18,211 bases of DNA from Bacillota bacterium. GTDB taxonomy: Bacteria; Bacillota; Clostridia; Oscillospirales; Oscillospiraceae. Numbering within the stretch: position 1 is the stretch's first letter; each line of letters opens with the position of its first letter. The stretch covers positions 1-18,211 of the forward strand of contig JAEWYA010000093.1 of the NCBI GenBank assembly GCA_023395775.1, written 5' to 3'. Under the pieces are notes generated by a model that saw only the letters and a list, made by a program, of their open reading frames with translations, was not told the DNA's origin and made no database searches. Positions 7,828 through 15,759 of this stretch are shown piece by piece. The position numbers were made by a program, and so were the translations under genes.

Positions 7828-8790
7828 ATGAAAAAGTTTTTTGCGCTTGCGCTGAGTCTGGCAATGGCCCTGTCTCTGGCCGCCTGCGGCAGCAGCGGTA
7901 CCGCGTCCTCCGGCTCTGCCGCCTCCGGCAGCGGCTCTGGCAGCAGTTCTGCCGCGGCTGCCATCGAGACCGTGACTCCCGGCGAGCTGACCGTGGCTAC
8001 TTCCCCCGACTTCGCTCCCTATGAGTTTTACGCCATCGGCGATGACGGAAAGCCCACGCTGGCCGGCTTCGACATGGCTCTGGCGCAGTACATCGCTGAT
8101 TACATGGGCCTTAAGCTGAACGTTGTCCCCATGGATTTTGACGGCGTGATCATGGAAGTAGGTATGAACAATGTGGATCTCGGCATGGCCGGCCTTTCTC
8201 CCGACCCCTCCCGCGCCAACGCCATGGATTTCTCCGACATCTATTATACCGGCGGGCAGTCTCTGGTGACGGTGAAGGCCAATGCCGACAAGTACAATTC
8301 CTTTGAGGCGATCAACGACCCCAACGTATCCGTGGGCGCTCAGACCGGCTCCATTCAGGCCGACCTTGCTCAGAAGGATTCCCCCAATGCCAGCATTATT
8401 CAGCTGGCAAAGGTCACCGACATTATTGCGGAGCTGCTGTCCGGCAAGCTGGATGCCGCTTATATTGAGACCGACGTGGCTAAGAGCTATCAGGTAAATT
8501 ATCCCGATCTGCAGCTTGTGATGGATGTTCCTTATGATGTGGAGGGCTCCGCCATCGGTGTCCAGAAGGGAAATGCGCCGCTGATGGAGGCTGTCAATGC
8601 CGCAATTGCCGCCGCCAAGGCCGACGGTTCTCTGGAGAAATTTGTGGCCGACGCCAATGCGCAGGCTTCCGGCAACAAGTACGAGGGTCTGCTGGATGAG
8701 AACGGCAACGTGAAGACGGATGCAGCTGTTTCTTCCGCTTCTTCCTCCGCTGCTTCCTCCTCTTCCGCTTCTACTTCTAAGGCCGGTTGA
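7828..8790 (+). CDS. Polar amino-acid ABC transporter substrate-binding lipoprotein
   Basis: This encodes 320 residues from the ATG at 7828, preceded by a GGATGA site. An upstream in-frame ATG at 7807 would put seven extra acidic residues before the signal and lacks a site. The signal peptide ends in LAAC (Cys20) and is followed by a Ser/Gly/Ala linker to about residue 45. The SBP_bac_3 fold follows: ELTVATSPDFAPYEF (53-67), AGFDMALAQYIAD (79-91), NNVDLGMAGLSPDPSRA (114-130) with DFSDIYY after it, and LLSGKLDAAYIETDVA (203-218). It captures an amino acid at the cell surface and passes it to the permease encoded next. The C terminus is odd: residues 299-317 are almost only Ser and Ala after the domain ends. 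Permease and ATPase genes follow in order. The exact amino acid is not readable. Confidence 0.93.
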   Translation: MKKFFALALSLAMALSLAACGSSGTASSGSAASGSGSGSSSAAAAIETVTPGELTVATSPDFAPYEFYAIGDDGKPTLAGFDMALAQYIADYMGLKLNVVPMDFDGVIMEVGMNNVDLGMAGLSPDPSRANAMDFSDIYYTGGQSLVTVKANADKYNSFEAINDPNVSVGAQTGSIQADLAQKDSPNASIIQLAKVTDIIAELLSGKLDAAYIETDVAKSYQVNYPDLQLVMDVPYDVEGSAIGVQKGNAPLMEAVNAAIAAAKADGSLEKFVADANAQASGNKYEGLLDENGNVKTDAAVSSASSSAASSSSASTSKAG

Positions 8791-8812
8791 GCGGTCAAAA
8801 CTTGAATTTTGC

Positions 8813-8846
8813 CCAATTCCTCCCCGTTTTTTCGGGGAGGAATTGG
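8813..8846 (+). terminator. Strong hairpin between binding-protein and permease genes
   Basis: Perfect 14-bp arms (8813-8826 and 8833-8846) surround a loop of six T. No T run follows the stem, so full termination is unlikely. Such a structure between the first and second genes of an ABC operon can protect the upstream message or reduce read-through, giving more binding protein than permease. That role is inferred. Confidence 0.6.
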
Positions 8847-8888
8847 CCTGTTTCCAAGCCCATGACCTGAATTGAAAGGAGCCATTCC

Positions 8889-9680
8889 ATGAGCGACTTG
8901 ATAACCGCAGAACACTTCCAAATGGTTGCGCAGTATGCCGACCTCTTTAAGCAGGGCATGGTGATTACCATACTGCTCTCTGCGCTGACGGTGCTGTTCG
9001 GCTTTTTCCTTGCGCTGCTTCTGGCAATCATGCGCCTGTCCAATCTCAGACCGTTCCGCTTTCTGGCTGTGGACAGGGAGGGCCATCTGCGGGAGCAGGG
9101 GGTTCTTTTCGCGCTGAGCCGGTTCAATCCCGTCAGCTTTATTGCCACTGTCTATGTGGAGGTTTTCCGTGCCACGCCTATGCTGGTGCAGCTGTGGCTG
9201 GTTTACTACCTGCTGTTTGATAAGGCCGTGATCGACCTGCCGAAGGTGACGGTGCTGGGTTTCATCCGTCTGGAGCGGTTCATTCCCGGCGTGGTGGCGC
9301 TGGCACTGAACTCCGGCGCATACCTCTCCGAGATCGTTCGCGCCGGCATCCAGTCCATCGACGGGGGCCAGACCGAGGCGGCGCGCTCTCTGGGACTGAC
9401 GCAGGGGCAGAACATGCGCTACGTTGTGCTGCCCCAGGCCATCAAGAATACGCTGCCTGCCATTGCGAACGAATTTGTTACTATCATCAAGGAATCCGCC
9501 ATTACATATACCATCGGTGTGCAGGATATTATGTCCGCCGTCAACGCCACAAAAGGTGCGCTGTACATTATGGCGGAGCCGCTGATTGTGGCGACGGTCA
9601 TGTATTTCTGCCTGACCTTCCCCACCAGCAAGATCATTGCGTACTTCGAGAGGAGGATGAGCCGTGGCGACAGGCGGTAG
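8889..9680 (+). CDS. Polar amino-acid ABC transporter permease
   Basis: This 263-residue membrane protein starts at the ATG at 8889 after AAAGGAG. It belongs to the HisM/GlnP type. A first helix lies near 24-48, followed by the [20 protein letters not shown] segment (91-110) that is typical of the family. The EAA loop reads [28 protein letters not shown] (163-190) and is the contact site for the ATPase. The protein is longer than the usual 215-230 residues because a polar stretch (about 56-82, with [10 protein letters not shown]) is inserted between the first helix and the next conserved segment. Its end overlaps the ATPase start by 17 bp, so the two are probably translationally coupled. A homodimer is likely, since no second permease gene is present. 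Confidence 0.93.
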   Translation: MSDLITAEHFQMVAQYADLFKQGMVITILLSALTVLFGFFLALLLAIMRLSNLRPFRFLAVDREGHLREQGVLFALSRFNPVSFIATVYVEVFRATPMLVQLWLVYYLLFDKAVIDLPKVTVLGFIRLERFIPGVVALALNSGAYLSEIVRAGIQSIDGGQTEAARSLGLTQGQNMRYVVLPQAIKNTLPAIANEFVTIIKESAITYTIGVQDIMSAVNATKGALYIMAEPLIVATVMYFCLTFPTSKIIAYFERRMSRGDRR

Positions 9681-10440
9681 TCTGATCCGGGTCACCGGAC
9701 TGAAAAAATACTACAACAGAGGCGCCATCAAGGCGCTGGACGACGTGTCGGTGAATATTAACCGGGGCGACGTGATGGTGGTCATCGGCCCCTCCGGCTC
9801 CGGAAAGTCCACGTTCCTTCGCAGCCTGAACCTGCTGGAGGAACCTACGGAGGGCTCCATCGTCTTTGACGGTGTGGATATCACCAAGACCAGGACGAAG
9901 ACTCAGGACGGGAAGACGGTGAAGCTGAACATTGATCAGCACCGTCAGAAGATGGGCATGGTGTTCCAACACTTTAACCTGTTTCCCCATATGACGATTC
10001 TGGATAATATGACGCTGGCTCCTATCAAGGTCCGGCATATGGATAAGGCTGCCGCTGAGGAAAAGGCACTGACTCTGCTGGACCGCGTGGGTCTCAAGGA
10101 CCGGGCGGGGGCTTACCCCATCCAGCTCTCCGGCGGGCAGAAGCAGCGGGTCGCCATCGTGCGGGCGCTTGCCATGGAGCCGCAGGTCATGCTGTTCGAC
10201 GAACCCACCTCCGCTCTGGACCCCGAGATGGTGGGCGAGGTGCTGGACGTGATGAAGGAACTGGCCCGGGAGGGCATGACCATGGTGGTCGTCACCCACG
10301 AGATGGGCTTTGCCCGGGAGGTGGGCAACCGGGTGCTGTTTATGGCGGACGGAAAGCTGCTGGAGCAGGGAAGTCCCGACGAGATCTTCGGCCATCCTGA
10401 AAATCCCCGGCTTCAGGACTTCTTGAGCAAGGTGCTGTAA
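9664..10440 (+). CDS. Polar amino-acid ABC transporter ATP-binding protein (GlnQ type)
   Basis: This 258-residue protein starts at a GTG at 9664, seven bases after an AGGAGG. The ATG at 9657 is in the permease frame and cannot start it. All nucleotide-binding motifs are intact: Walker [10 protein letters not shown] (42-50), Q-loop Gln102 in [11 protein letters not shown], signature LSGGQ (155-159), Walker B VMLFDE (175-180) with D-loop SALD, and H-loop His212 in THEMGFA. It powers uptake by pairing with the upstream permease on the cytoplasmic side. A short insertion around 73-93, before the Q-loop, makes it slightly longer than many GlnQ proteins. It is the last gene of the operon and is followed by a terminator. 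Confidence 0.95.
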   Translation: MATGGSLIRVTGLKKYYNRGAIKALDDVSVNINRGDVMVVIGPSGSGKSTFLRSLNLLEEPTEGSIVFDGVDITKTRTKTQDGKTVKLNIDQHRQKMGMVFQHFNLFPHMTILDNMTLAPIKVRHMDKAAAEEKALTLLDRVGLKDRAGAYPIQLSGGQKQRVAIVRALAMEPQVMLFDEPTSALDPEMVGEVLDVMKELAREGMTMVVVTHEMGFAREVGNRVLFMADGKLLEQGSPDEIFGHPENPRLQDFLSKVL

Positions 10441-10517
10441 ACGGCGAGAGCACGCGCTCTTTGGCAGCACGGTCTATCAGGAGGCAATGCAAACGCATCA
10501 GCTTCGGAAATACGGAA

Positions 10518-10555
10518 AATCCCCGGAGACGTTCAACGTCCCCGGGGATTCTTTT
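10518..10555. terminator. Terminator ending the importer operon, probably bidirectional
   Basis: A long stem has arms AATCCCCGG (10518-10526) and CCGGGGATT (10542-10550). It continues inside, after one mismatch, with GACGT and ACGTC around a 3-nt loop. CTTTT follows on the plus strand and a four-T run on the minus strand, so it can also stop transcription of the converging SLH-protein gene. The remaining bases of 10441-10644 hold no supported gene. Confidence 0.8.
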
Positions 10556-10644
10556 CGGTCAAGACAATAAAATGCCGTTTCAAATGCAAAGCAGCGCCGT
10601 TACGGCCTAAATCCCGCTCCGGTCCGGCTTGAAAGTCGGACGGC

Positions 10645-12840
10645 TCAGCGGCTCATGTAGTTATAAAGGACCATGGCGGCCTCCTGCCGCGTGGCCGTTC
10701 TGGCGGGATAGAATTTTCCTTTGGCACCGCTGACGATGCCCAGCCCCTGCGCGATGGCCAGATAGCCCAGATCGCCGGCGGAGACCTGAGAGGCATCCCG
10801 GAAGGAGGTGACAAAGATGCCCCTGAGCTGCGCCGCCTGGGAGTAAGGTGAGGCACTCACAAGGGCCTTCACCAGCTCCAGCCGCGTCACGGCATGCTCC
10901 GGACTGCGTGTGCCCCGGGTGAGAAAGCCCTCGTTCCACGCAGCCTCATAGAGTTGGTCCAGCGTGCCGTCGGCGAGATCCTCCGTATCGAAGCTGTATC
11001 CGCAGGAGTTAAGCAGCAGTACCAGCAAGTCCCGCTGGGTCAGCTTCGCGGCGGGCTGGAATTTGTCGCTGTCGCTGAACCGGATGCCGGCGTCCGCCAA
11101 CGCCTGAATCTGAGCTTTGGCATAACTGGAGGCAATGTCGGAGTACGCGGCGGAGACGCCCTCCGGCTCCTCCCGCACCAGCTTGCCGGTCTTTGCATCC
11201 ACGCCAAGAACCGCCTTGCCGTCCGTCTCGTAGGTATAGCCCAGCACATAGCGGTAGGCCACGGAGCCGCAGGCGTCGGCATAGATCTTCCACACTGGGA
11301 TGGCGGTGTCCACGGACACAGGATAGGCGATGTATTGGAGTTTGGCAGTGTAAGCGCTGCAGTAGGCAGTCAGAGCCGCCTTTTCAGCCACCACGCCGTC
11401 GGCAGACTGGAATTTCAGGTCTTTATCCCAGCTGCTGCTGAAGCACATCACGGAGCCGTCTGCGGGATCGACAGTGATGTCCACGCCGTTGTTGTGGTAG
11501 AAGTATCCGTTTTCCTTCCGGTCGTATCGGAACTCGCCGTCTTCGCCTCCGTACAGAGCCACGTGGGAGACGCGATCCGGACAGTACAGCTTTAGGAAGG
11601 CGTCCGCCGTGTTTTGAAGCTGAGCGCGATCGGCCTGCACGTCTTTCATATAAGAGGGACGGTATCCCCAGCCGCTGAGCAGAGCGCCGGTTTTGGCGTT
11701 GACCGTCAGGGACTTGAACTGCTCATAACCGCCCTTGCGGTAGTCAGTCTCGCTCACGTCCTTCAATTCGCTGAACGCCGGTGTGCGCTTGTACCAGAGG
11801 GTGCAGACTACGTCGTCCGTGTCCGGGTCCTGACTGTAACTTGAAGAAGAGAGCGTATAGGAGCTCAGCCCCAGTGCCGTTACCTTGCGGACAGCGGCGT
11901 CCAGTGCATCCTTGGAGAGTACGCCCTGGAGCTTTTGGATGGCGGCCTGCTCGGCGTCGCTCAGCCCTCCGTCGGCTTTGCCGTCCTCGCGGGCGGCGGT
12001 GACGCCGGGGATGCCGTTTCCGCTGCTGCCCGCTGCGGCGTTCAGGCTGTCCCACACGCTGGTCAGATCCACCACCGTGCCGGTCTGGGCGTCCACATAG
12101 AGGTCGTCGCCGGAGAGGGGTACATAGCGCAACACGGCGGCCTTGCCGTCTTCCGCATCCACGTACTGAAGCTCCAGTTTCACGGCCGCGGACAGCTCGG
12201 AAGTTGCGGCGGCGGCGGTCACCTTCGGGGAGGCGGACGGCAGCGTGCCCACGAGGGCCTCATAGACGTCATTGCGGCTGAAATAGGTCACGGCGCCGTC
12301 CGTGGAGTCGACCTGAACCTGTGCATGGATGGGGGAGGGCACGCCGTTAAGCTTCAGCTGGGCGGAGAACGAAAAATCTGCGCTGGAATCGTACAGAGGC
12401 GAGACCGTGCTGTCCGCCGTCAGCGCGGCGGTCTCGCCGCTGGACAGCACCCTGTTCAAAAATGCGCCGGCGGTCTTGGCTGCCTGCGCTGCCGTGACCT
12501 TTGCCAGTGTGGGGGCGTATCCGCCCGAGGACAGCGGCATGACGCCGCCCTGATTGACGCTGTACTGCATGACCTTGCCCGCCGAGGAGGCCAGAATGTT
12601 GAGATAGCCGCCTTCGTCGTCGGACCAGCTCAGGGACCAGTAGCGCAGCGCGCCCATGTCCTGCACCGTCCCATTGAATTCGCTATAGCGGTCGGAGACG
12701 TCCACTGCCTTTTTTACGGCCAGCGTCACCTCCTTTAGCTCCTGATCCATGGCGGTATCCGCCGCCAGCGCGGGGACGCATAGGCTGGCCGCCAACAGAA
12801 GACTCAGCGCCAGAGACAGGCATCTCTGTTTCAGATTCAT
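10645..12840 (-). CDS. Secreted surface protein with YcdB/PepSY-like repeats and three SLH motifs
   Basis: This encodes 731 residues from the ATG at 12840, preceded by AAGGAGA. Residues 1-27 form a signal peptide ending in ALA with no lipobox. The region from about 30 to 560 has repeated units of a YcdB/YcdC or PepSY-like type, each ending in a strand like LYVDAQTGTVVDL (247-259), SLTVNAKTGALLSGW (377-391), DITVDPADGSVMCF (454-467) and AVLGVDAKTGKLV (543-555). The C terminus holds three SLH motifs: YSDIASSYAKAQIQALADAGI (about 566-610), a degenerate one (about 626-662), and FRDASQVSAGDLGYLAIAQGLGIV to the end (about 680-728). SLH motifs bind secondary cell-wall polymers, so the protein is held on the outside of the cell. 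Its biochemical role is unknown. No functional partner is evident nearby. Confidence 0.88.
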   Translation of the reverse strand: MNLKQRCLSLALSLLLAASLCVPALAADTAMDQELKEVTLAVKKAVDVSDRYSEFNGTVQDMGALRYWSLSWSDDEGGYLNILASSAGKVMQYSVNQGGVMPLSSGGYAPTLAKVTAAQAAKTAGAFLNRVLSSGETAALTADSTVSPLYDSSADFSFSAQLKLNGVPSPIHAQVQVDSTDGAVTYFSRNDVYEALVGTLPSASPKVTAAAATSELSAAVKLELQYVDAEDGKAAVLRYVPLSGDDLYVDAQTGTVVDLTSVWDSLNAAAGSSGNGIPGVTAAREDGKADGGLSDAEQAAIQKLQGVLSKDALDAAVRKVTALGLSSYTLSSSSYSQDPDTDDVVCTLWYKRTPAFSELKDVSETDYRKGGYEQFKSLTVNAKTGALLSGWGYRPSYMKDVQADRAQLQNTADAFLKLYCPDRVSHVALYGGEDGEFRYDRKENGYFYHNNGVDITVDPADGSVMCFSSSWDKDLKFQSADGVVAEKAALTAYCSAYTAKLQYIAYPVSVDTAIPVWKIYADACGSVAYRYVLGYTYETDGKAVLGVDAKTGKLVREEPEGVSAAYSDIASSYAKAQIQALADAGIRFSDSDKFQPAAKLTQRDLLVLLLNSCGYSFDTEDLADGTLDQLYEAAWNEGFLTRGTRSPEHAVTRLELVKALVSASPYSQAAQLRGIFVTSFRDASQVSAGDLGYLAIAQGLGIVSGAKGKFYPARTATRQEAAMVLYNYMSR

Positions 12841-12867
12841 AATGATTCTCCTTTTCCCGTTTTCTCC

Positions 12868-12895
12868 GCGGAACGCCCCGATTGGTCCGTTCCGC
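12868..12895 (-). promoter_or_regulatory. Inverted repeat in the leader of the SLH protein gene
   Basis: Perfect 8-bp arms GCGGAACG (12868-12875) and CGTTCCGC (12888-12895) lie 28 nt upstream of the start codon, just before the ribosome-binding site. It may be an operator or a message-stabilising hairpin. I could not find a convincing promoter for this gene between 12896 and 13040. Confidence 0.4.
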
Positions 12896-13040
12896 TTTCA
12901 CAGAAGATAGACGCAGGCATTGGAAAAAAGTTCCGGTCTTTTGAAAAAATAAAATTACAGCGGCCGCCCAAACGCACGGAGCCTGAAGTGCTCTGCATAT
13001 CCGCCGTCCGGAGGATGCCGGCAAAAAAATAGCATTGCTC

Positions 13041-13069
13041 TTGCAGAACGGCTGAATGAGCGGTAAAAT
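13041..13069 (+). promoter_or_regulatory. Promoter of the AbgB-like gene
   Basis: TTGCAG (13041-13046) and TAAAAT (13064-13069) are separated by 17 nt. The start would lie near 13076, leaving an unusually long leader of about 136 nt. I do not recognise a riboswitch in it. Confidence 0.5.
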
Positions 13070-13211
13070 AAAATCGGCTGTATTGCGTGGGGCGGCACTT
13101 CCCGTCTCTTCATGCTGTACCCGGCGTACTTTGCGCGGCGATGTCTGCACGAGCATCAGCCCCGACAGGCAGAGGCCGATTGGCGGAACTGAAGAAAAGG
13201 AGTATAAGACT

Positions 13212-14654
13212 ATGACCAACGAAAAGCTGGCGGCAGTGGCCGCCATTGAGGAAAAGGCGGACCTGATCGCCCGGACGGCGGATTCCATCTGGGGGTATGC
13301 GGAGCTTTCCTTACAGGAGGAGCGGTCCGCCGCATTATATTGTGAAACCTTGAAAAACGAGGGCTTCACGGAGGAGAGAGGAATCTGCAGCATCCCAACG
13401 GCCTTCTCCGCCAGCTTCGGCGCGGGCCGTCCGGTGATCGGTATTCTGGCGGAGTACGACGCTCTCTCAGGCCTCTCTCAAAAGGGTGGCAGCCTGAAAC
13501 GCGCGGAGGTGGTTCCCGGCGGCTGCGGACACGGTTGCGGACACAACCTGCTGGGCGCGGGGGCTATGGCCGCGGCCATAGGGGTGAAGGCATATCTGGA
13601 GAAGACAAAGCGCCCCGGCACCGTGGTCCTGTACGGCTGCCCCGGAGAGGAGGGCGGCGCGGCGAAGGCGTTTATGGCCCGCGACCAGCTCTGGCGCGGA
13701 TTGGACGCCGCCCTGACCTGGCACCCGGAGGACCGCAACGAGGTGGCCACCGGGTCCTCCAACTCCTGCATCCAGGTGCAGTATCACTTTACCGGCGTGG
13801 CGTCTCATGCCGCAGGGAGCCCAGATCGGGGCCGCAGCGCGCTGGACGCGGTGGAGCTGATGAACATCGGCGTTCAGTTCCTGCGGGAGCATATGAGCGA
13901 CAAGGCCCGCGTTCATTACGCCATCACCGACGCGGGCGGCCGCAGTCCCAACGTGGTCCAGCCCCGGGCGACGGTTTTGTACATGGTCCGCTCCAACCAC
14001 GTCTCCGAGGCGGTGGAGCTTCAAAAACGGGTGGATCGGATCGCGCAGGGCGCCGCCCTGATGACCGACACTACCTTTGAGCGGAAATTTATCGACGGCC
14101 TCGCGGATACAATTACCAACCACGTGCTGGAAAAGCTGCTCCACGAGAATTTCTCGGAGCTGGGCGTCCCTGTCCACACGGAGGAGGAACTGGTCTTTGC
14201 CGACGGACTCGCCGGAACCTATGAGGGGGCGGATTCCCTGCCGGGGATCGGATGCGATTACGATTCGGAATATGCTGCGCATGTGAAAACCCTGCGTAGT
14301 GAAAATGGCCGCGCCATGAATGATTTTTTGCTGCCCCTTTATCAGGGAGAGGCATTCAAGCCCGGTTCTACCGACGTGGGGGATGTCAGCTGGGAGTGCC
14401 CCACGGCTCAGATTCATGTGGCGTCCTGGCCCAACGGATGCCCCGGCCACAGCTGGCAGAATGTATCCTGCGACAAAACCTCCATCGGTCACAAGGCGGC
14501 GATCCACGCCGGAAAGGTCCTGTGTGCGGCGGCTATCGACCTTATGAACCATCCCGAGACGCTGGAGGCGGCAAAGGCAGAATTTCTTGAGCGGACTGTC
14601 CAGGGGTACAGCTGTCCGATTCCGAAGGACGCCGTCCCCACCGTGGCGGACTGA
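13212..14654 (+). CDS. M20-family amidohydrolase, AbgB-like (aminobenzoyl-glutamate utilisation type)
   Basis: This encodes 480 residues from the ATG at 13212, preceded by AAAGGAG. The open frame continues upstream to 13056, but that part lacks a ribosome-binding site and begins before the predicted transcription start. The length matches AbgB (about 480). The metal-binding core is visible: EYDAL (81-85), GCGHGCGHN (104-112), CPGEEGG (143-149) with the catalytic Glu pair, and WHPED (170-174). A dimerisation lid around VASHAAGSPDRGRSALDAV (197-213) and the late motif GSTDVGDVSW (385-394) also fit. AbgB with AbgA splits p-aminobenzoyl-glutamate, but AbgB-like proteins also act on other N-acyl amino acids or dipeptides. 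No AbgA or AbgT gene is present nearby, so the substrate is uncertain. It is a cytoplasmic enzyme with no signal peptide. Confidence 0.92.
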   Translation: MTNEKLAAVAAIEEKADLIARTADSIWGYAELSLQEERSAALYCETLKNEGFTEERGICSIPTAFSASFGAGRPVIGILAEYDALSGLSQKGGSLKRAEVVPGGCGHGCGHNLLGAGAMAAAIGVKAYLEKTKRPGTVVLYGCPGEEGGAAKAFMARDQLWRGLDAALTWHPEDRNEVATGSSNSCIQVQYHFTGVASHAAGSPDRGRSALDAVELMNIGVQFLREHMSDKARVHYAITDAGGRSPNVVQPRATVLYMVRSNHVSEAVELQKRVDRIAQGAALMTDTTFERKFIDGLADTITNHVLEKLLHENFSELGVPVHTEEELVFADGLAGTYEGADSLPGIGCDYDSEYAAHVKTLRSENGRAMNDFLLPLYQGEAFKPGSTDVGDVSWECPTAQIHVASWPNGCPGHSWQNVSCDKTSIGHKAAIHAGKVLCAAAIDLMNHPETLEAAKAEFLERTVQGYSCPIPKDAVPTVAD

Positions 14655-14661
14655 GCGTACC

Positions 14662-14721
14662 GCAGGCCGAGGGCGGTTGCCGCACATTTGGTGCGGCGGG
14701 AAGTGGGTCGGACCGGCCTGC
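14662..14721. repeat. Nested hairpin after the AbgB-like gene
   Basis: Outer arms GCAGGCCG (14662-14669) and CGGCCTGC (14714-14721) enclose an inner stem GCCGCAC and GTGCGGC (14679-14685 and 14691-14697). It starts eight bases after the stop codon. No T run follows, so it may protect the message end and not terminate by itself. Confidence 0.5.
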
Positions 14722-14765
14722 CGCTTCGGGGGCGGGACTGGTAAAATTTTTACGAAAGACTGAGC

Positions 14766-14809
14766 GCCCTCTGTTCGCCGGAACCTGGCGGACAGGGGGC
14801 ACCGTTTTT
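14766..14809 (+). terminator. Terminator between the converging AbgB-like and PEBP genes
   Basis: A 14-bp stem with two G-U pairs (arms 14766-14779 and 14787-14800, 7-nt loop) is followed by ACCG and five T on the plus strand. The T run overlaps the stop codon of the PEBP gene on the other strand. On the minus strand the stem is followed by a mixed sequence, so its action there is less certain. Confidence 0.7.
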
Positions 14810-15287
14810 AGCCGTTTTGATGGGTTCCTGTAAGAACTCCGGCCTGCAGAATATGGCCGGACATAGCCTTCATCAGTCCGCTTTTTTTCGTGTCGGGCGG
14901 GAGATTCAGTTTGCAATCCAGCGCATAGACCGTGAAGCGGTAGCGGTGGGCCTTGCGCAGAAAACACGGAATTTTTGGCCCGGCATAGCAGTGGACGCCG
15001 TAGCCCAGACCCTGTCGCGCGCCGGAGGGCAGCTCTGCTCCCGGGGGGATGGCGGCGGGAATTACGGCGTATACCGGCAGGTTCCAAATGACCCAGTGGT
15101 TATAGACGCCTATGAGCGGAATGTCCAGATCGTCCATGACGACGGCCAGGGACACGGCGGCGGGGGAGAGGCCGGACAGACAGAGCTCCGGAGACAAATC
15201 TTCGCCCCGGCCCGTGCATCGCGACGGCAGAGGGGTACAGTCCTGAAATTCGGGACTGGTGACGCGGAGGGGTTCGGCCTTATCCAT
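14808..15287 (-). CDS. YbhB/YbcL-type phosphatidylethanolamine-binding (PEBP, Raf kinase inhibitor-like) protein
   Basis: This is a 159-residue protein, within the usual bacterial PEBP size of 150-180. It shows the family ligand-pocket motifs: MDDLDIPLIG (51-60), YNHWVIWNLP (62-71), a GYGVHCYAGPKIP segment (95-107) and HRYRFTVYALD (114-124). Bacterial PEBP proteins bind small anionic or phosphate-containing ligands, but the physiological role is not established for most of them. There is no signal peptide, so it is cytoplasmic. Its ATG at 15287 lies inside the end of the flavodoxin gene (8-nt overlap), so it is probably translated by coupling. It is the last gene of a PadR-flavodoxin-PEBP operon, and its stop codon overlaps the T run of the convergent terminator. 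Confidence 0.9.
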   Translation of the reverse strand: MDKAEPLRVTSPEFQDCTPLPSRCTGRGEDLSPELCLSGLSPAAVSLAVVMDDLDIPLIGVYNHWVIWNLPVYAVIPAAIPPGAELPSGARQGLGYGVHCYAGPKIPCFLRKAHRYRFTVYALDCKLNLPPDTKKSGLMKAMSGHILQAGVLTGTHQNG

Positions 15288-15759
15288 GGAGCAGTACCGA
15301 CGCGAACCGCGCGGCCTCTTTTTCCGCGTCCTCCCGGTGGGAGGCCGGGTTGAGAAAACTGGCTCTTTCGGTCAGCACGCCGACCTTTTTCTCCAGCGCT
15401 TCAAACAGATGCCCGGCGTTTCCGCTGGCGCTGCATGCGAAGGCGGCAACGCGGCTCTGCCGCAGATTGTGGGAATTCAAAAACGTGTTCAGCGGGGGAG
15501 CGGCGCGGCCCGCCCAGACGGGGGAGCCCAAAATTACAAGGTCGTATTTTTCCGGCTCGCACAGATAGGGCTTTAACTTCGGTGTGGTAGACATGGAGGC
15601 CGCCGCGCCGCCGAACACATACTTGCTTGCATTTCCCCGGGGATAATCCCTCTCCGGCTCCAGCTCCAGCGTGTCGGCGTCCAGCTTTTCGGCAAGGAGC
15701 CGGGCCGCGTATCGGGTGTTGCCCTCAAACGAATAGTAGACGATCAGTGTTTTCATCAT
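15280..15759 (-). CDS. Flavodoxin-family protein
   Basis: This is a 159-residue protein. The FMN phosphate loop reads SFEGNT (10-15) directly after the first strand TLIVYYS, and the isoalloxazine-contact region reads GSPVWAGRAAPPLNTFL (78-94). A later FACSASGNAG strand-loop (107-116) completes the fold. It probably carries electrons in the cytoplasm or acts as a small FMN-dependent reductase. Its first ATG overlaps the PadR stop codon in an ATGA arrangement (15756-15759). A second ATG follows immediately and could also be used. No strong ribosome-binding site of its own is present, which fits translational coupling. Control by the upstream PadR protein suggests induction by a small aromatic or redox-active compound, which is inferred. 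Confidence 0.9.
   Translation of the reverse strand: MMKTLIVYYSFEGNTRYAARLLAEKLDADTLELEPERDYPRGNASKYVFGGAAASMSTTPKLKPYLCEPEKYDLVILGSPVWAGRAAPPLNTFLNSHNLRQSRVAAFACSASGNAGHLFEALEKKVGVLTERASFLNPASHREDAEKEAARFASVLLHG

Noticed and set aside
8532..9695. Long minus-strand frame of 387 codons over the permease gene
   Set aside because: It lies antisense to well-supported coding sequence, has no recognisable domain and is His/Gln/Arg-rich, as expected from GC-rich antisense reading.
9634..10470. Minus-strand frame of 278 codons over the ATPase gene
   Set aside because: All ABC motifs are on the plus strand; the antisense frame has no family features.
10487..10570. Short plus-strand frame of 27 codons after an AGGAGG
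   Set aside because: The site is only two bases from the ATG and the frame runs through the operon terminator, so it is unlikely to be translated.
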